A DNA stretch of 64,000 bases from Kineosporiaceae bacterium (GTDB lineage Bacteria; Actinomycetota; Actinomycetes; Actinomycetales; Kineosporiaceae). Numbering within the stretch: the first letter of the stretch is position 1; each line of letters opens with the position of its first letter. Below are positions 8,210 through 17,278 of this stretch, piece after piece. The stretch is from contig JAEUJN010000008.1 in the NCBI GenBank assembly GCA_016794595.1, positions 1 through 64,000 of the forward strand. Reading direction: 5' to 3'. Below the pieces are notes generated by a model that was not told the DNA's origin, made no database searches, and was given only the letters and a program-made list of their open reading frames with translations. Position numbers and translations under genes: made by a program.

Positions 8210-9142
8210 ATGAGTGACCGGGTCAACATCTGGGCGTACTCGGCAGGGTGGCGGGTCGTCCGCCTGCTGCCCGAGCGTCTGGCCTACCTGGTCTTCTCAC
8301 TGATCGCCCAGTTCATCTGGTTGCGGCAGGGGCAGGTCGCCCGGCAGTTGGAGCTGAACCTCTCCCGGGTGGCCCCTGACTTCTCGCCGATGCGCCTGAA
8401 AGCGCTGGCACGCCGGGGTCTGCACTCGTACATGCGGTACTACTGCGACGCCTTCCGGCTTCCCGACTGGTCGACCGAGCGCATCCTGGCCACCTGCCGC
8501 GCCGAGGGCGACGGCCCGGTCCGCGAGGCCCTGGCCGAGGGCCGCGGTGTGGTGATGGCCCTGTCGCACAGCGGCAACTGGGATCACGCCGGCGCCTGGT
8601 CGACCCTGGCCATGGCACCGGTGACCACGGTGGCCGAGCGGCTGCAGCCGGAGGAGGTCTACCAGCGCTTCCTGACCATCCGCCAGCAGCTGGGCATGGA
8701 GATCCTGCCGCTCACCGGCGGCGGCGTCGACGTGTTCGGCCTGCTGGTCCGCCGGTTGCGCAAGGGCGGGTTCGTCCCGCTGCTGGCCGATCGCGATCTC
8801 AGCGCCACCGGGGTCCCGGTGACCATGTTCGGTGAGACCGCACGGATGGCGGCCGGGCCGGCGTCCCTGGCCCTGGTCACCGGCGCCGCTCTGCACCCGG
8901 TGTCGATCCGCTACGAGCGGCTGCCGGCGGGGGCTCCCGCGCGCTGGGGGATCGTCGTGCACTTCCACCCCGAGGTGAAGGTGCCCGAGGACGGTGGCCG
9001 GGCCGAACGCGTGGCCCGGATGACCCAGGCCTGCGCCGACGCCCTGAGCGCCGGGATCTCCGCCCACCCCGAGGACTGGCACATGGCCCAGCGGGTGTTC
9101 GTGGCCGACCTCGTCCCGATCGACCCGGCTCCCGTCGCCTGA
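8210..9142 (+). CDS. Phosphatidylinositol mannoside acyltransferase (PatA-like)
   Basis: A 310-residue LpxL/HtrB-family acyltransferase. The HxxxxD catalytic motif is present as HSGNWD (about residue 120), with LADRDLSATGVPV further on as the substrate region. The family transfers an acyl group to a mannose or sugar-lipid at the inner face of the membrane. In mycobacteria the same neighbour of pgsA and pimA (Rv2611c, PatA) acylates PIM1/PIM2, so this role is inferred. An N-terminal hydrophobic stretch (about 20-40) supports membrane association. It is 1 base from pimA. Confidence 0.9.
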   Translation: MSDRVNIWAYSAGWRVVRLLPERLAYLVFSLIAQFIWLRQGQVARQLELNLSRVAPDFSPMRLKALARRGLHSYMRYYCDAFRLPDWSTERILATCRAEGDGPVREALAEGRGVVMALSHSGNWDHAGAWSTLAMAPVTTVAERLQPEEVYQRFLTIRQQLGMEILPLTGGGVDVFGLLVRRLRKGGFVPLLADRDLSATGVPVTMFGETARMAAGPASLALVTGAALHPVSIRYERLPAGAPARWGIVVHFHPEVKVPEDGGRAERVARMTQACADALSAGISAHPEDWHMAQRVFVADLVPIDPAPVA

Positions 9143-9143
9143 C

Positions 9144-10250
9144 GTGCGGATCGGCCTGGTCTGCCCGTACTCCTTCGACGTGCCCGGCGGCGTCCAGTAC
9201 CACGTGCGTGATCTGGCCGAGAACCTGATCGAGCGCGGGCACGTGGTGAGCGTGCTCGCCCCGGCCGAGGACGACACCCCGGTGCCCCCGTACGTCGAGG
9301 CCGCCGGACGCGCCGTCCCGGTGAAGTACAACGGCTCGGTGGCCCGGCTCACCTTCGGCCCGGTCAGTGCGGCCCGGGTGCACCGCTGGCTGGCCGACGG
9401 GGACTTCGACGTGGTGCACATCCACGAACCGGTCACCCCGTCGCTGTCCCTGCTGGCGCTCTGGCTGGCGACCGGACCGATCGTGGCCACCTTTCACACG
9501 GCCACGGTGCGCTCGCGGGCGATGCAGCTGGCCCAGCCGATGCTGCGGCCCAGCCTGGAGAAGATCACCGCCCGGATCGCGGTGTCGGAGGACGCCCGGC
9601 GAACCCTGGTGGAACACCTCGGTGGTGATGCTGTCGTGATCCCGAACGGGGTTCGCGTGGCGGCCTTCGCCGGTGCCTCCCCGCGAGCAGCGTGGCAGGG
9701 CACCGATCCCGCGCCGACCTTCGCCTTCGTGGGACGCCTGGACGAACCGCGCAAGGGACTGCAGGTGCTGCTGGACGCCGTCCCGTCGGTGCTCGAGCGC
9801 TGCCCCGGTGCCCGGTTCCTGGTCCTCGGCCCGGGGGAGGCCGACGACCAGGTGGCCGCGCTGGGACCCCACGCGGCGGCCGTGGAGTTGCTGGGCCCCC
9901 TGGACGACGCGGCGAAGGCCGCGCTGCTGAGGTCGGTGACCGCCTACGTCGCCCCGCACACCGGCAACGAGAGCTTCGGCATCGTGCTGGTGGAGGCCAT
10001 GAGCGCCGGGGCGCCGGTGGTGGCCAGCGACCTGGCCGCCTTCCGCAGGGTGCTGGGGGAGGGTGAGTACGGCCTGCTCGTGCCCCCCGGTGACCCTCGG
10101 GCGTTGGCCGCCGGGCTGGTCGAGGTGGTGGCAAACCCGCACCGCCGAGCGGTCATGGCCGCCAGGGCGAGCAGAGCGGTGGGACGCTACGACTGGTCGA
10201 GGGTGACCGGGCAGGTCCTGGAGGTCTACCAGACGGTGTGCGTCCTGTGA
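9144..10250 (+). CDS. pimA: Phosphatidylinositol alpha-mannosyltransferase
   Basis: A 368-residue GT4-family GT-B glycosyltransferase that moves mannose from GDP-mannose to phosphatidylinositol, the first step of PIM synthesis. The N-terminal acceptor region has FDVPGGVQYHV with the Gly-Gly loop. The C-terminal donor site has GRLDEPRKG and the EX7E motif in NESFGIVLVEAMSAG. The length matches PimA. It starts at a GTG one base after the acyltransferase stop, so pgsA, patA and pimA form one transcription unit. Confidence 0.93.
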   Translation: MRIGLVCPYSFDVPGGVQYHVRDLAENLIERGHVVSVLAPAEDDTPVPPYVEAAGRAVPVKYNGSVARLTFGPVSAARVHRWLADGDFDVVHIHEPVTPSLSLLALWLATGPIVATFHTATVRSRAMQLAQPMLRPSLEKITARIAVSEDARRTLVEHLGGDAVVIPNGVRVAAFAGASPRAAWQGTDPAPTFAFVGRLDEPRKGLQVLLDAVPSVLERCPGARFLVLGPGEADDQVAALGPHAAAVELLGPLDDAAKAALLRSVTAYVAPHTGNESFGIVLVEAMSAGAPVVASDLAAFRRVLGEGEYGLLVPPGDPRALAAGLVEVVANPHRRAVMAARASRAVGRYDWSRVTGQVLEVYQTVCVL

Positions 10251-10269
10251 TCGAGGTGATCGCGGAACT

Positions 10270-10863
10270 GTGATCGAGGAACTGTGGCTGTTGCTCGCCG
10301 TCCTGCTGGTCCTGGGGTGGTACCTGACGTACACCGCGAGCCGGCTCGACCGCCTGCACGCCAAGGTGACCGCCGCCCGCACCGCCCTCGACGTCCAGCT
10401 GCTGCGGCGGCACATGGCCGCGATCGAGGCCGGGCGCCACCTCGACCCCGCCAGCGCCCTCCTGGTGACCGATGCCGCCTCCCGGGCGATGGCCGCCGCC
10501 GAACACGACGAGGAGTCGCGCGGCCCCGAGCGGGACCCGCTCGACGTCCCGGACTACCTGGAGCCGCTGGAGAGCGAGGTCTCCCGGGCACTGACCATGG
10601 CCTTCCCGGCAGGCCGGGACACCCTGGACGCCGCCCCGGCCGACCCGTTCGTCGATCCCTTCGCCGAGGACGCCCGGCGCCAGCTGGTTCAGGCCTGCAC
10701 CCGGGTGCAGCTCGCCCGGCGGTTCCACAACGACGCGGTGGCCCAGGCCCAGCGAGTGCGGGACAAGCGGGTCGTCCGCTGGGCCCACCTGGCCGGGCAC
10801 GCGCCGGTGCCCCAGATGGTGGACTTCGACGACGAGCTGCCCCCGGGGCTCAGCGAGGGCTGA
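10270..10863 (+). CDS. LemA-like membrane protein
   Basis: A 197-residue protein with an N-terminal hydrophobic segment (residues 5-20) and a helical body. The ends resemble the LemA family: RLDRLHAKVTAARTALDVQLLRR near the start (LemA has V..AR..VD.QL.RR) and RRFHNDAVAQAQ near residue 157 (LemA has R..YNDAV...N). The middle is more diverged than usual. In M. tuberculosis this position holds Rv2609c, a NUDIX protein, but no NUDIX box is seen here. A GTG at 10270 follows GAGGTGAT. Its link to PIM synthesis is only by neighbourhood. Confidence 0.7.
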   Translation: MIEELWLLLAVLLVLGWYLTYTASRLDRLHAKVTAARTALDVQLLRRHMAAIEAGRHLDPASALLVTDAASRAMAAAEHDEESRGPERDPLDVPDYLEPLESEVSRALTMAFPAGRDTLDAAPADPFVDPFAEDARRQLVQACTRVQLARRFHNDAVAQAQRVRDKRVVRWAHLAGHAPVPQMVDFDDELPPGLSEG

Positions 10864-10899
10864 GCGCCGGGGGGCGCGGCGTGACCCGGAGCTCAGCCC
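10857..10899. terminator. Inverted repeat spanning two convergent stop codons
   Basis: The 9-base arms 10857-10865 and 10891-10899 are exactly complementary across a 25-base GC-rich loop. The left arm holds the stop of the LemA-like gene and the right arm the stop of the minus-strand acyltransferase. It is a candidate bidirectional terminator; no U-tract is present. Confidence 0.4.
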
Positions 10900-12035
10900 G
10901 CGACCGGTTCCCCGCGATGCCTGCAGGCCGCCCACCGGGCCTGGATCAGCCGGGCACCGGGGCGCTCCAGCCACTGCCAGGACAGTTGCGCCACGCCCGC
11001 GGTGGCGACCCCGGCGACGAGGGTGATCACCCACAGCGGCAACCGGGTCGCCGCGGCACCGCGGACCACGGCCAGGACGGGGTAGTGCCACAGGTAGAAG
11101 CCGTAGGAGATCTTGCCGAGCCCGACCAGGGGGCGTGCCTCCAGGACTCGGGCCGGGCCGGCACCGGGATCGGTGATCGCCTGGCCCACGATCAGTGCGG
11201 CGGCCACGGCCACCACCAGGAACCCGCCCCGGAACAGGTACCACGGTTCCTGCTCCAGGGTTGGTGACCACAAGGCCGCGAGGACCAGTGCCACCCAGGC
11301 GCCCACCGCGGCCACGCTGCGCGGCGTCCGACTGCGGCCGGTGAGCCGGGCGCCGTGCAGTCCGAGGCCCAGTGCGCACCCCACCAACAAGGCATCGGCC
11401 CGGGCATCGGTGCCGAAATAGATCCGCATCGCGGAGGCACCGGCACCGATGAGCACCAAGCGGTGGACGGCGACCGCGGTGGCCGTCAGCGCCACGGCGG
11501 TGGCGATCCGGCGTCGGTGGGCCAGTCCCCAGCGGCCGATCAGGAGGGCGAGCAGGAGGGGCCAGAACAGGTAGAACTGCTGCTCGACCGAGAGCGACCA
11601 GACGTGGCCGAGCCAGATCCCGCCCCCCTGCTGGTCGTGCACCCGCCACCAGTTGTCCACGCCGGCGGCGGTCGCGGCCGCGTTGAGCAACACGTCCCCG
11701 CGGCCCCGTGTGGGGGCGTGCAGGGTCACCGCCAGGCTCGCCACCAGTAGGAGCGCCGCCGCGGCCGGCATCAACCGCGCCGCCCGGCGCACCCAGAACG
11801 CGGTCAGGTCGACCCGGCCCGATCGCGCCACCTCCTCGACCAGCAGGGAGGTGATCAGGAAGCCACTGAGGACCAGGAACAAGTCGACGCCGAGGTAACC
11901 ACCCGGCAGCACGCCGCCGTGGTAAGCCAGGACGGCGAGGACGGCCACGGCCCGAACGCCGTCCAGCGCGGGTGAGTAGCCGAGTCGTCGCGGGCGGGCG
12001 TCCGCGGGCGACTCGGCCAGGTTGATGGTGTGCAT
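10893..12035 (-). CDS. Acyltransferase-3 family membrane protein (OafA/YrhL type)
   Basis: A 380-residue integral membrane protein with about ten hydrophobic segments. The family start is clear: PALDGVRAVAVLAVLAYH with the conserved Arg, then GVDLFLVLSGFLIT. GKISYGFYLWHYPVL near residue 300 is the second family block. Members O-acylate sugars of envelope polymers, antibiotics or lipids; the substrate here is unknown. A good ribosome site (AGGGGGAGC) precedes the ATG. It shares the strand with pdxR, but tandem hairpins lie between them, so it is probably expressed alone. Confidence 0.87.
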   Translation of the reverse strand: MHTINLAESPADARPRRLGYSPALDGVRAVAVLAVLAYHGGVLPGGYLGVDLFLVLSGFLITSLLVEEVARSGRVDLTAFWVRRAARLMPAAAALLLVASLAVTLHAPTRGRGDVLLNAAATAAGVDNWWRVHDQQGGGIWLGHVWSLSVEQQFYLFWPLLLALLIGRWGLAHRRRIATAVALTATAVAVHRLVLIGAGASAMRIYFGTDARADALLVGCALGLGLHGARLTGRSRTPRSVAAVGAWVALVLAALWSPTLEQEPWYLFRGGFLVVAVAAALIVGQAITDPGAGPARVLEARPLVGLGKISYGFYLWHYPVLAVVRGAAATRLPLWVITLVAGVATAGVAQLSWQWLERPGARLIQARWAACRHRGEPVAG

Positions 12036-12132
12036 TGCTCCCCCTGAGTGACCGACTCATCGCACAAGGTAGCCAGTCGGGATCGCCGGCGAGGGCGATC
12101 CCCGCAGATCCCCGCCAGTCCCCGGCCAGTCC

Positions 12133-12174
12133 CCGGGCGGTCCCGCCCGGTCCTCGGGCGGGGAACCGCCCGAG
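12133..12174 (-). terminator. Tandem hairpins after pdxR
   Basis: Two perfect hairpins stand side by side: 12133-12139 with 12144-12150 (4-base loop) and 12153-12161 with 12166-12174 (4-base loop). They begin 13 bases past the pdxR stop on the minus strand and look like a GC-rich terminator without a U-tract. Upstream of them 12100-12132 repeats a CAGTCCCCGG-like unit. Confidence 0.55.
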
Positions 12175-12187
12175 AGGGCTTCGCGGG

Positions 12188-13624
12188 TCAGCGGGCGGCG
12201 GCAGCCAGTAGCCGGGCGACCCCGGCGGCCCGGTGCTCGGGCAAGTTGCCGTAGCCCAGCACCAGCCCCGGGCGCCCCCGGCCGGTGTGACACGGCGCGA
12301 GGCCGGTGAGCGCGATGCCGGCGCCACGGGACCGCTCGATCAGGCGGGACTCGTCGGTGGCGGCGGGCAGGTACCAGAGCACGTGCAGGCCGGCGTCCAT
12401 GCTGGGGGCGGCTGCGCCCGGCACGGACTCGGCGGCCAGGGCGGCCAGCAGGGCCAGCCTGCGGGCCTGGTAGAGCCGGCGCATCCGGCGCAGGTGGCGG
12501 TCGTAGCGACCCGAGTCGATCAGATCGGCGAGGGCGAGCTGGTCCAGGGCCGGGGCGAGGGCGCCCAGGGCGTCCCGCGCGGCGTCCAGGCCTGCGCGCA
12601 GCGGCTCGGGAACCACCATCCACCCCAGGTGCAGCGAGGGAGACAGGGTCTTGCTGACCGAACCGAGGTAGATCACCCGCTCCGGGGCCAGCGCCGCGAG
12701 GGCACCCACCGGTCGGCGGTCGTAGCGGAACTCGGAGTCGTAGTCGTCCTCGACGATCCACCGGTTGCCGGTCTCGGCCCAGCTGAGCAGCGCGAGCCGG
12801 CGAGGTGGCGACAACGGGACGCCGGTGGGGAACTGGTGGGTCGGCATGGTCACCACGGCATCGATCCGCTGCTGGGCGTCGGCGGCGACCAGGTGGTCGA
12901 CGATCAGCCCCTCGCCGTCCACCGGAACCGGGACGACGTCCAGGTCGTGCACGCCGGCGATCCGGCGCACCCGGGGCCAGCAGGGGTTCTCCACCGCCAG
13001 TCGCCGGACCCCCCGGGCGCGCAGGTGTCGGCACAGCAGCCACACCGCGTTGCCCACCCCCTGGGTGATCTGGACATGATCCGGCCGGCCGTCCAGCGCC
13101 CGCACCCGGCGCAGGTAGTCGGCCAGCACCCGGCGCAGTTCGGGCTCCCCGGCCGGGTCCGGATGTCCGAGCTGGACGTCGCTCGCGGTGACCAGGGCGC
13201 GGGTGATCGCGGCCCGCCACCACGACCGCGGGAAGGAGCCCAGGTCGGGCAGCGCGGGGGAGAGGTCCAGGACGGCGGCCGGATCGGTCGGCGTGGCCGG
13301 GGGCGTGTCGGGGGTCGCCGGTGGGCGGGGTGCCACCTCGGCGACGATCGTGGCCGAGCCCGTCCGGCCGGTCAGGTACCCCTCGGCCTTGAGCTGGTCG
13401 TAGGCCTCGGTGACCACCCACCGGGACGCCCCCAACTGTTCGGCGAGGGCCCGGGACGGCGGCAGCCGGTCACCCGGGAGCAGGCGGCCGCCGTTGATCT
13501 CCGAACGCAGCCACGCAGCCAGGCGCTGATGGGCCGGGCCGCTGCCCCCGGCCAGCGGCCGGTCCACCGTCAGGTCAGCGTCCAGGCCGGAACCGGTCCG
13601 CGAATTGGTCTGGTTCATCGGCAT
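12188..13624 (-). CDS. pdxR: MocR-type regulator of pyridoxal phosphate synthesis
   Basis: A 478-residue GntR/aminotransferase fusion. Residues about 28-95 are a winged-helix GntR domain (LPPSRALAEQLGASRW, LTGRTGSAT). Residues about 110-475 are a fold-type I aminotransferase-like domain with SVSKTLSP as the PLP-lysine site and YDSEFRYDRRP. MocR proteins of this kind (PdxR) sense PLP and control pdxST. Being divergent from pdxS with only a 46-base gap supports that function. A TACAGT -10 lies 8 bases before its ATG, so it is likely leaderless and self-regulated. Confidence 0.92.
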   Translation of the reverse strand: MPMNQTNSRTGSGLDADLTVDRPLAGGSGPAHQRLAAWLRSEINGGRLLPGDRLPPSRALAEQLGASRWVVTEAYDQLKAEGYLTGRTGSATIVAEVAPRPPATPDTPPATPTDPAAVLDLSPALPDLGSFPRSWWRAAITRALVTASDVQLGHPDPAGEPELRRVLADYLRRVRALDGRPDHVQITQGVGNAVWLLCRHLRARGVRRLAVENPCWPRVRRIAGVHDLDVVPVPVDGEGLIVDHLVAADAQQRIDAVVTMPTHQFPTGVPLSPPRRLALLSWAETGNRWIVEDDYDSEFRYDRRPVGALAALAPERVIYLGSVSKTLSPSLHLGWMVVPEPLRAGLDAARDALGALAPALDQLALADLIDSGRYDRHLRRMRRLYQARRLALLAALAAESVPGAAAPSMDAGLHVLWYLPAATDESRLIERSRGAGIALTGLAPCHTGRGRPGLVLGYGNLPEHRAAGVARLLAAAAR

Positions 13625-13630
13625 GTAGGT

Positions 13631-13645
13631 GGACTGTACTGCCAG
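13631..13645. promoter_or_regulatory. Candidate PdxR operator with pdxR -10 box
   Basis: The stretch holds ACTG twice at 5-base spacing. Its minus strand contains TACAGT (13638-13633), a good -10 placed 8 bases before the pdxR ATG. On the plus strand the same stretch lies about where the -35 of pdxS should be. One bound PdxR here could repress itself and act on pdxST. The exact operator is inferred from position. Confidence 0.45.
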
Positions 13646-13658
13646 GCCGATCTGCGTC

Positions 13659-13664
13659 TACGGT
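13659..13664 (+). promoter_or_regulatory. -10 box of leaderless pdxS (TACGGT)
   Basis: TACGGT ends 6 bases before the pdxS ATG. The only Shine-Dalgarno-like bases overlap this box, so a leaderless transcript is more likely. Confidence 0.5.
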
Positions 13665-13670
13665 GACGCC

Positions 13671-14591
13671 ATGACGAGTTCCGACAGCACACCCCTGTCC
13701 ACCACCGGCGCCGTGACGGGCACCGCCCGGGTGAAGCGCGGGATGGCCGAGATGCTCAAGGGCGGTGTGATCATGGACGTGGTCACCCCCGAGCAGGCCA
13801 GGATCGCCGAGGACGCCGGTGCCGTCGCCGTGATGGCCCTCGAGCGGGTCCCGGCCGACATCCGCGCCCAGGGTGGCGTCGCCCGGATGAGTGATCCGGA
13901 CATGATCGAGGGCATCATCGCGGCGGTCTCGATCCCGGTCATGGCCAAGGCGCGGATCGGGCACTTCGTCGAGGCGCGCGTGCTCCAGGCGCTCGGCGTG
14001 GACTACGTGGACGAGTCCGAGGTGCTCACCCCGGCCGACTATGCCAACCACATCGACAAGTGGGCGTTCACCGTCCCCTTCGTCTGCGGGGCCACCAACC
14101 TGGGCGAGGCACTGCGGCGGATCACCGAGGGCGCCGCGATGATCCGGTCCAAGGGCGAGGCCGGCACGGGCGACGTCTCCAACGCGACCGAGCACATGCG
14201 GGCGATCCGCTCCCAGATCAACCGGCTTCGCTCGATGGCCGAGGACGAGCTCTACGTGGCGGCCAAGGAGCTGCAGGCCCCGTTCGAGCTGGTCAAGGAG
14301 GTTGCCGAGCGGGGCAGCCTGCCCGTCGTCCTGTTCACCGCCGGGGGGATCGCGACCCCGGCGGACGCCGCGATGATGATGCAGCTCGGCGCGGACGGCG
14401 TGTTCGTCGGATCGGGCATCTTCAAGTCCGGTGACCCGGCGGCGCGGGCCGCGGCGATCGTCAAGGCGACCACCTTCCACGACGACCCGGACGTGATCGC
14501 CAAGGTCTCGCGCGGTCTCGGTGAGGCGATGGTCGGGATCACGGTGGACGCCATCCCCGCCCCCCACCGGCTGGCGGACCGCGGCTGGTGA
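13671..14591 (+). CDS. pdxS: Pyridoxal 5'-phosphate synthase, lyase subunit
   Basis: A 306-residue PdxS/Snz barrel that builds PLP from ribose 5-phosphate, glyceraldehyde 3-phosphate and ammonia. The first catalytic lysine is in [10 protein letters not shown], and the second lysine region lies close to [14 protein letters not shown]. The length and KGGVIMDVV start region are typical. The ATG at 13671 is preferred over an upstream in-frame codon because it follows the TACGGT box by 6 bases. pdxT overlaps its stop by GTGA, giving a tight two-gene unit. Confidence 0.97.
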   Translation: MTSSDSTPLSTTGAVTGTARVKRGMAEMLKGGVIMDVVTPEQARIAEDAGAVAVMALERVPADIRAQGGVARMSDPDMIEGIIAAVSIPVMAKARIGHFVEARVLQALGVDYVDESEVLTPADYANHIDKWAFTVPFVCGATNLGEALRRITEGAAMIRSKGEAGTGDVSNATEHMRAIRSQINRLRSMAEDELYVAAKELQAPFELVKEVAERGSLPVVLFTAGGIATPADAAMMMQLGADGVFVGSGIFKSGDPAARAAAIVKATTFHDDPDVIAKVSRGLGEAMVGITVDAIPAPHRLADRGW

Positions 14592-15250
14592 CCGACCGGG
14601 AGCTGCCCCTGGTCGGCGTGCTCGCCGTCCAGGGGGACGTGCGCGAACACCTGCGGGCGCTCGAGGCCGGCGGGGCCCGGGCGGTCGGCGTCCGGCGTCC
14701 GGCCGAGGTGGCGGCCGTGGACGCCCTGGTGATCCCGGGCGGGGAGTCGACGACCATCGACAAGCTCACCCGCGCCTTCGAGCTGCGCGAACCGATCCTC
14801 GACCGGCTCCGGGGCGGGATGCCGGCCTACGGCTCGTGCGCGGGCATGATCCTCCTGTCCGACCGGGTCGAGGACGCGATCGCGGGCCAGCAGAGCTTCG
14901 GTGGCATCGACATGACCGTGCGCCGCAACGCCTTCGGCCGCCAGGTGGACAGTTTCGAGGAGGACCTCGCGGTCGAGGGCGTCCCCGGCGGACCGGTTCG
15001 GGCGGTGTTCATCCGCGCTCCCTGGGTGGAGCGGGTGGGCGAGCAGGTCCAGGTGCTGGCGCGGCACGAGGGTAGGATCGTGGCAGTCCGGCAGGGTGCC
15101 CTGCTCGCGACCGCGTTCCACCCCGAGATCACGGGCGACACGCGGGTCCACCGACTCTTCGTCGACGTGGTGGCGCACCACCTGCGCAGGCGGGGCGAGG
15201 CGCCGGTCGGTGCCCCGGTCAGTGCCCAGTTCAGTACGAAGGGAACCTGA
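14588..15250 (+). CDS. pdxT: Pyridoxal 5'-phosphate synthase, glutaminase subunit
   Basis: A 220-residue class I glutamine amidotransferase that feeds ammonia to PdxS. IPGGEST (about residue 53) forms the oxyanion region, [10 protein letters not shown] holds the nucleophile cysteine, and FHPEIT near the C-terminus supplies His and Glu of the triad. It starts at GTG 14588 overlapping the pdxS stop. The stop is directly followed by the yebC ATG, so yebC may be read from the same mRNA. Confidence 0.95.
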   Translation: MTDRELPLVGVLAVQGDVREHLRALEAGGARAVGVRRPAEVAAVDALVIPGGESTTIDKLTRAFELREPILDRLRGGMPAYGSCAGMILLSDRVEDAIAGQQSFGGIDMTVRRNAFGRQVDSFEEDLAVEGVPGGPVRAVFIRAPWVERVGEQVQVLARHEGRIVAVRQGALLATAFHPEITGDTRVHRLFVDVVAHHLRRRGEAPVGAPVSAQFSTKGT

Positions 15251-16003
15251 ATGTCCGGCCACTCCAAGTGGGCCACCACCAAGCACAAGAAGGCGGTCGT
15301 CGACGCCAAGCGCGGCAAGATGTTCGCCAAGCTGATCAAGAACATCGAGGTGGCGGCACGCACCGGCGGCGGTGACCCCAACGGCAACCCCACGCTGTGG
15401 GATGCGATCTACAAGGCCAAGAAGGCCTCGGTGCCCAACGACAACATCGACCGCGCGGTCAAGCGCGGGTCCGGGGCCGAGGCGGGGGGCGCGGACTATC
15501 AGACGATCATGTACGAGGGCTACGGCCCGAACGGGGTCGCCGTCCTGATCGAGTGCCTGACCGACAACCGCAACCGCGCGGCGGCGGAGGTGCGCACCGC
15601 CCTGACCCGCAACGGCGGCACCCTGGCCGACCCGGGCAGCGTCTCCTACCTGTTCACCCGTAAGGGGATCATCGTGGTCCCCAAGGCCGTGGGGGCCACC
15701 GAGGACGACGTGCTGCTCGCCGTGCTGGATGCCGGTGCCGAGGAGGTCAACGACCTCGGCGAGGCGTTCGAGGTGGTCACCCAGGCGGGCGATCTGGTGG
15801 CCGTTCGCTCGGCGCTGCAGGGGGCGGGCATCGACTTCGACTCCGCGGACGCCGAGTTCGTCCCCAGCATGGAGGTGCCGTTGGACGAGGACGGCGCGCG
15901 CAAGATCTTCCGGCTGATCGAGGCGCTCGAGGACAGTGACGACGTGCAGAACGTCTACGCCAACTTCGACGTGTCGGACGAGGTCATGGAGGCCGTGGGC
16001 TAG
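15251..16003 (+). CDS. yebC: YebC/PmpR-family protein
   Basis: A 250-residue member of the YebC family, opening with [14 protein letters not shown] and containing [12 protein letters not shown] and [11 protein letters not shown], all hallmark blocks. Family members act as DNA-binding regulators or, as shown more recently for some, as translation factors that relieve proline stalling. It sits directly after pdxT and 11 bases before ruvC, the standard actinobacterial arrangement. A GAAGGGA ribosome site lies within the end of pdxT. Confidence 0.95.
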   Translation: MSGHSKWATTKHKKAVVDAKRGKMFAKLIKNIEVAARTGGGDPNGNPTLWDAIYKAKKASVPNDNIDRAVKRGSGAEAGGADYQTIMYEGYGPNGVAVLIECLTDNRNRAAAEVRTALTRNGGTLADPGSVSYLFTRKGIIVVPKAVGATEDDVLLAVLDAGAEEVNDLGEAFEVVTQAGDLVAVRSALQGAGIDFDSADAEFVPSMEVPLDEDGARKIFRLIEALEDSDDVQNVYANFDVSDEVMEAVG

Positions 16004-16014
16004 ACCATGGGGGC

Positions 16015-16605
16015 GTGCGTGTCCTCGGAGTCGACCCCGGCCTGACCCGCTGCGGGCTCGGTGCGGTCGACGCCCGACCGGGACGCCGGGTCGAACTGGT
16101 GGCGGTCGATGTGGTGCGCACCCCTCCCGAGGCCGACCTCGCCCTCCGGCTGCTCGGCATCTCCGAGGCGGTCGAGGGATGGATCGAGCAGTTGCGCCCG
16201 GACGTCGTCGCCGTGGAGCGGGTGTTCAGCCAGCACAACGTGCGCACGGTGATGGGCACGGCTCAGGCGGCCGGGGTGGCGATCGCGGCCGCCGCCCGAG
16301 CGGGGATCCCGGTCGCGGTGCACACCCCCAGTGAGGTGAAGGCGGCGGTCACCGGGTCGGGCCGGGCCGACAAGGCCCAGGTGGCGACCATGGTCACCAA
16401 GATCCTCTGCCTGCCGCAGCGCCCCTCACCGGCCGACGCCGCCGATGCGCTCGCGCTGGCGATCTGTCACCTGTGGCGGGACGGTACGGCCTCGGCCGGG
16501 CGGCTGACCCGGGTCACCTCCGCCCAGCAGCGCTGGATCGAGGCCAGCCGTGAGGCCGATCGAGCGCGTCGGGCATCGTCCGGCCCACGACGCGCGGTAC
16601 GGTGA
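16015..16605 (+). CDS. ruvC: Holliday junction resolvase RuvC
   Basis: A 196-residue RNase H-fold endonuclease that cuts Holliday junctions. The acidic residues are in place: [20 protein letters not shown], and the [10 protein letters not shown] block near the C-terminus. [10 protein letters not shown] is also typical. It starts at a GTG with no strong ribosome site and is probably read through from yebC. The last 30 residues are basic and Ser/Arg-rich. A LexA-type box follows it at once, so ruvC and ruvAB may be regulated separately. Confidence 0.95.
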   Translation: MRVLGVDPGLTRCGLGAVDARPGRRVELVAVDVVRTPPEADLALRLLGISEAVEGWIEQLRPDVVAVERVFSQHNVRTVMGTAQAAGVAIAAAARAGIPVAVHTPSEVKAAVTGSGRADKAQVATMVTKILCLPQRPSPADAADALALAICHLWRDGTASAGRLTRVTSAQQRWIEASREADRARRASSGPRRAVR

Positions 16606-16624
16606 GATTCGTACACCTGTTCGC
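16598..16624 (+). promoter_or_regulatory. LexA-type SOS box and -10 before ruvA
   Basis: Bases 16609-16624 match the actinobacterial SOS box TCGAAC-N4-GTTCGA at 10 of 12 fixed positions (TCGTAC-N4-GTTCGC). A TACGGT -10 lies at 16598-16603, so the box would cover the transcription start. LexA bound here should repress ruvAB until DNA damage. In mycobacteria the ruv genes are LexA-controlled, which agrees. Confidence 0.7.
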
Positions 16625-16636
16625 AAGGAGGCCTCG

Positions 16637-17278
16637 GTGATCGCATCCGTGCGGGGGCGCGTGCTCGCCGTCCGACTCGACTCGGCGGTGATCGAGGTCG
16701 GCGGCGTGGGACTGCTGGTCCAGGCCACCCCGGCCACTCTGGCCGCGCTGCGCCCGGGGTCCGAGGCCGAGCTGTCCACCTCTCTGGTGGTCCGCGAGGA
16801 CGCCCTGACCCTGTTCGCCTTCTCCGACGCCGACGAGCGGGACACCTTCGAGACCGTGCAGACGGTCTCCGGGATCGGGCCGAGGCTGGCCATGGCGATG
16901 CTCGCCGTGCACACGCCGGACGGCCTGCGGGCAGCCGTGGCGGCCCAGGACCTGACCGCTCTGATGAGGGTGCCCGGGATCGGACGCAAGGGCGCCCAGC
17001 GGATCGTGCTCGAGCTGACCGACCGGCTGGGCGCACCGGCCGGTGCGGAACCCGCGGCAGCGGCAATCGCCGGTGCGGGCACCGCCGCGCACGATCAGGT
17101 GGTCGAGGCGCTCGTCGGCCTGGGCTGGTCGGCCAAGCAGGCGATGGACGCCGTCGAGGCCGTCTCCTCGGGCGCTGAACCGGGCGGGGTATCGGGGGTG
17201 GAGCCGGGCGTGGAATCGGGCGTGGCTGTGTCCCGCGTGTTGCGCGCGGCCCTGCGACACCTGGGTCGCAGCGCATGA
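16637..17278 (+). CDS. ruvA: Holliday junction helicase subunit RuvA
   Basis: A 213-residue junction-binding protein that loads RuvB. The N-terminal OB domain begins [13 protein letters not shown]. Two helix-hairpin-helix units follow, [13 protein letters not shown] and [13 protein letters not shown]. The C-terminal RuvB-binding domain is interrupted by a Gly/Val/Glu/Pro-rich stretch (about residues 180-197) coded by near-repeats, which lengthens a loop. The GTG at 16637 follows AAGGAGG with 5 bases. The stop overlaps the ruvB ATG. Confidence 0.95.
   Translation: MIASVRGRVLAVRLDSAVIEVGGVGLLVQATPATLAALRPGSEAELSTSLVVREDALTLFAFSDADERDTFETVQTVSGIGPRLAMAMLAVHTPDGLRAAVAAQDLTALMRVPGIGRKGAQRIVLELTDRLGAPAGAEPAAAAIAGAGTAAHDQVVEALVGLGWSAKQAMDAVEAVSSGAEPGGVSGVEPGVESGVAVSRVLRAALRHLGRSA
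17177..17227 (+). repeat. Imperfect in-frame repeats inside ruvA
   Basis: Short GGGCGTGG and GGGGGTGG units alternate with GAGCC and GAATC, coding for repeated (P/S)GV steps. The insertion lies between helices of RuvA domain III and probably forms a flexible loop. Confidence 0.55.
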
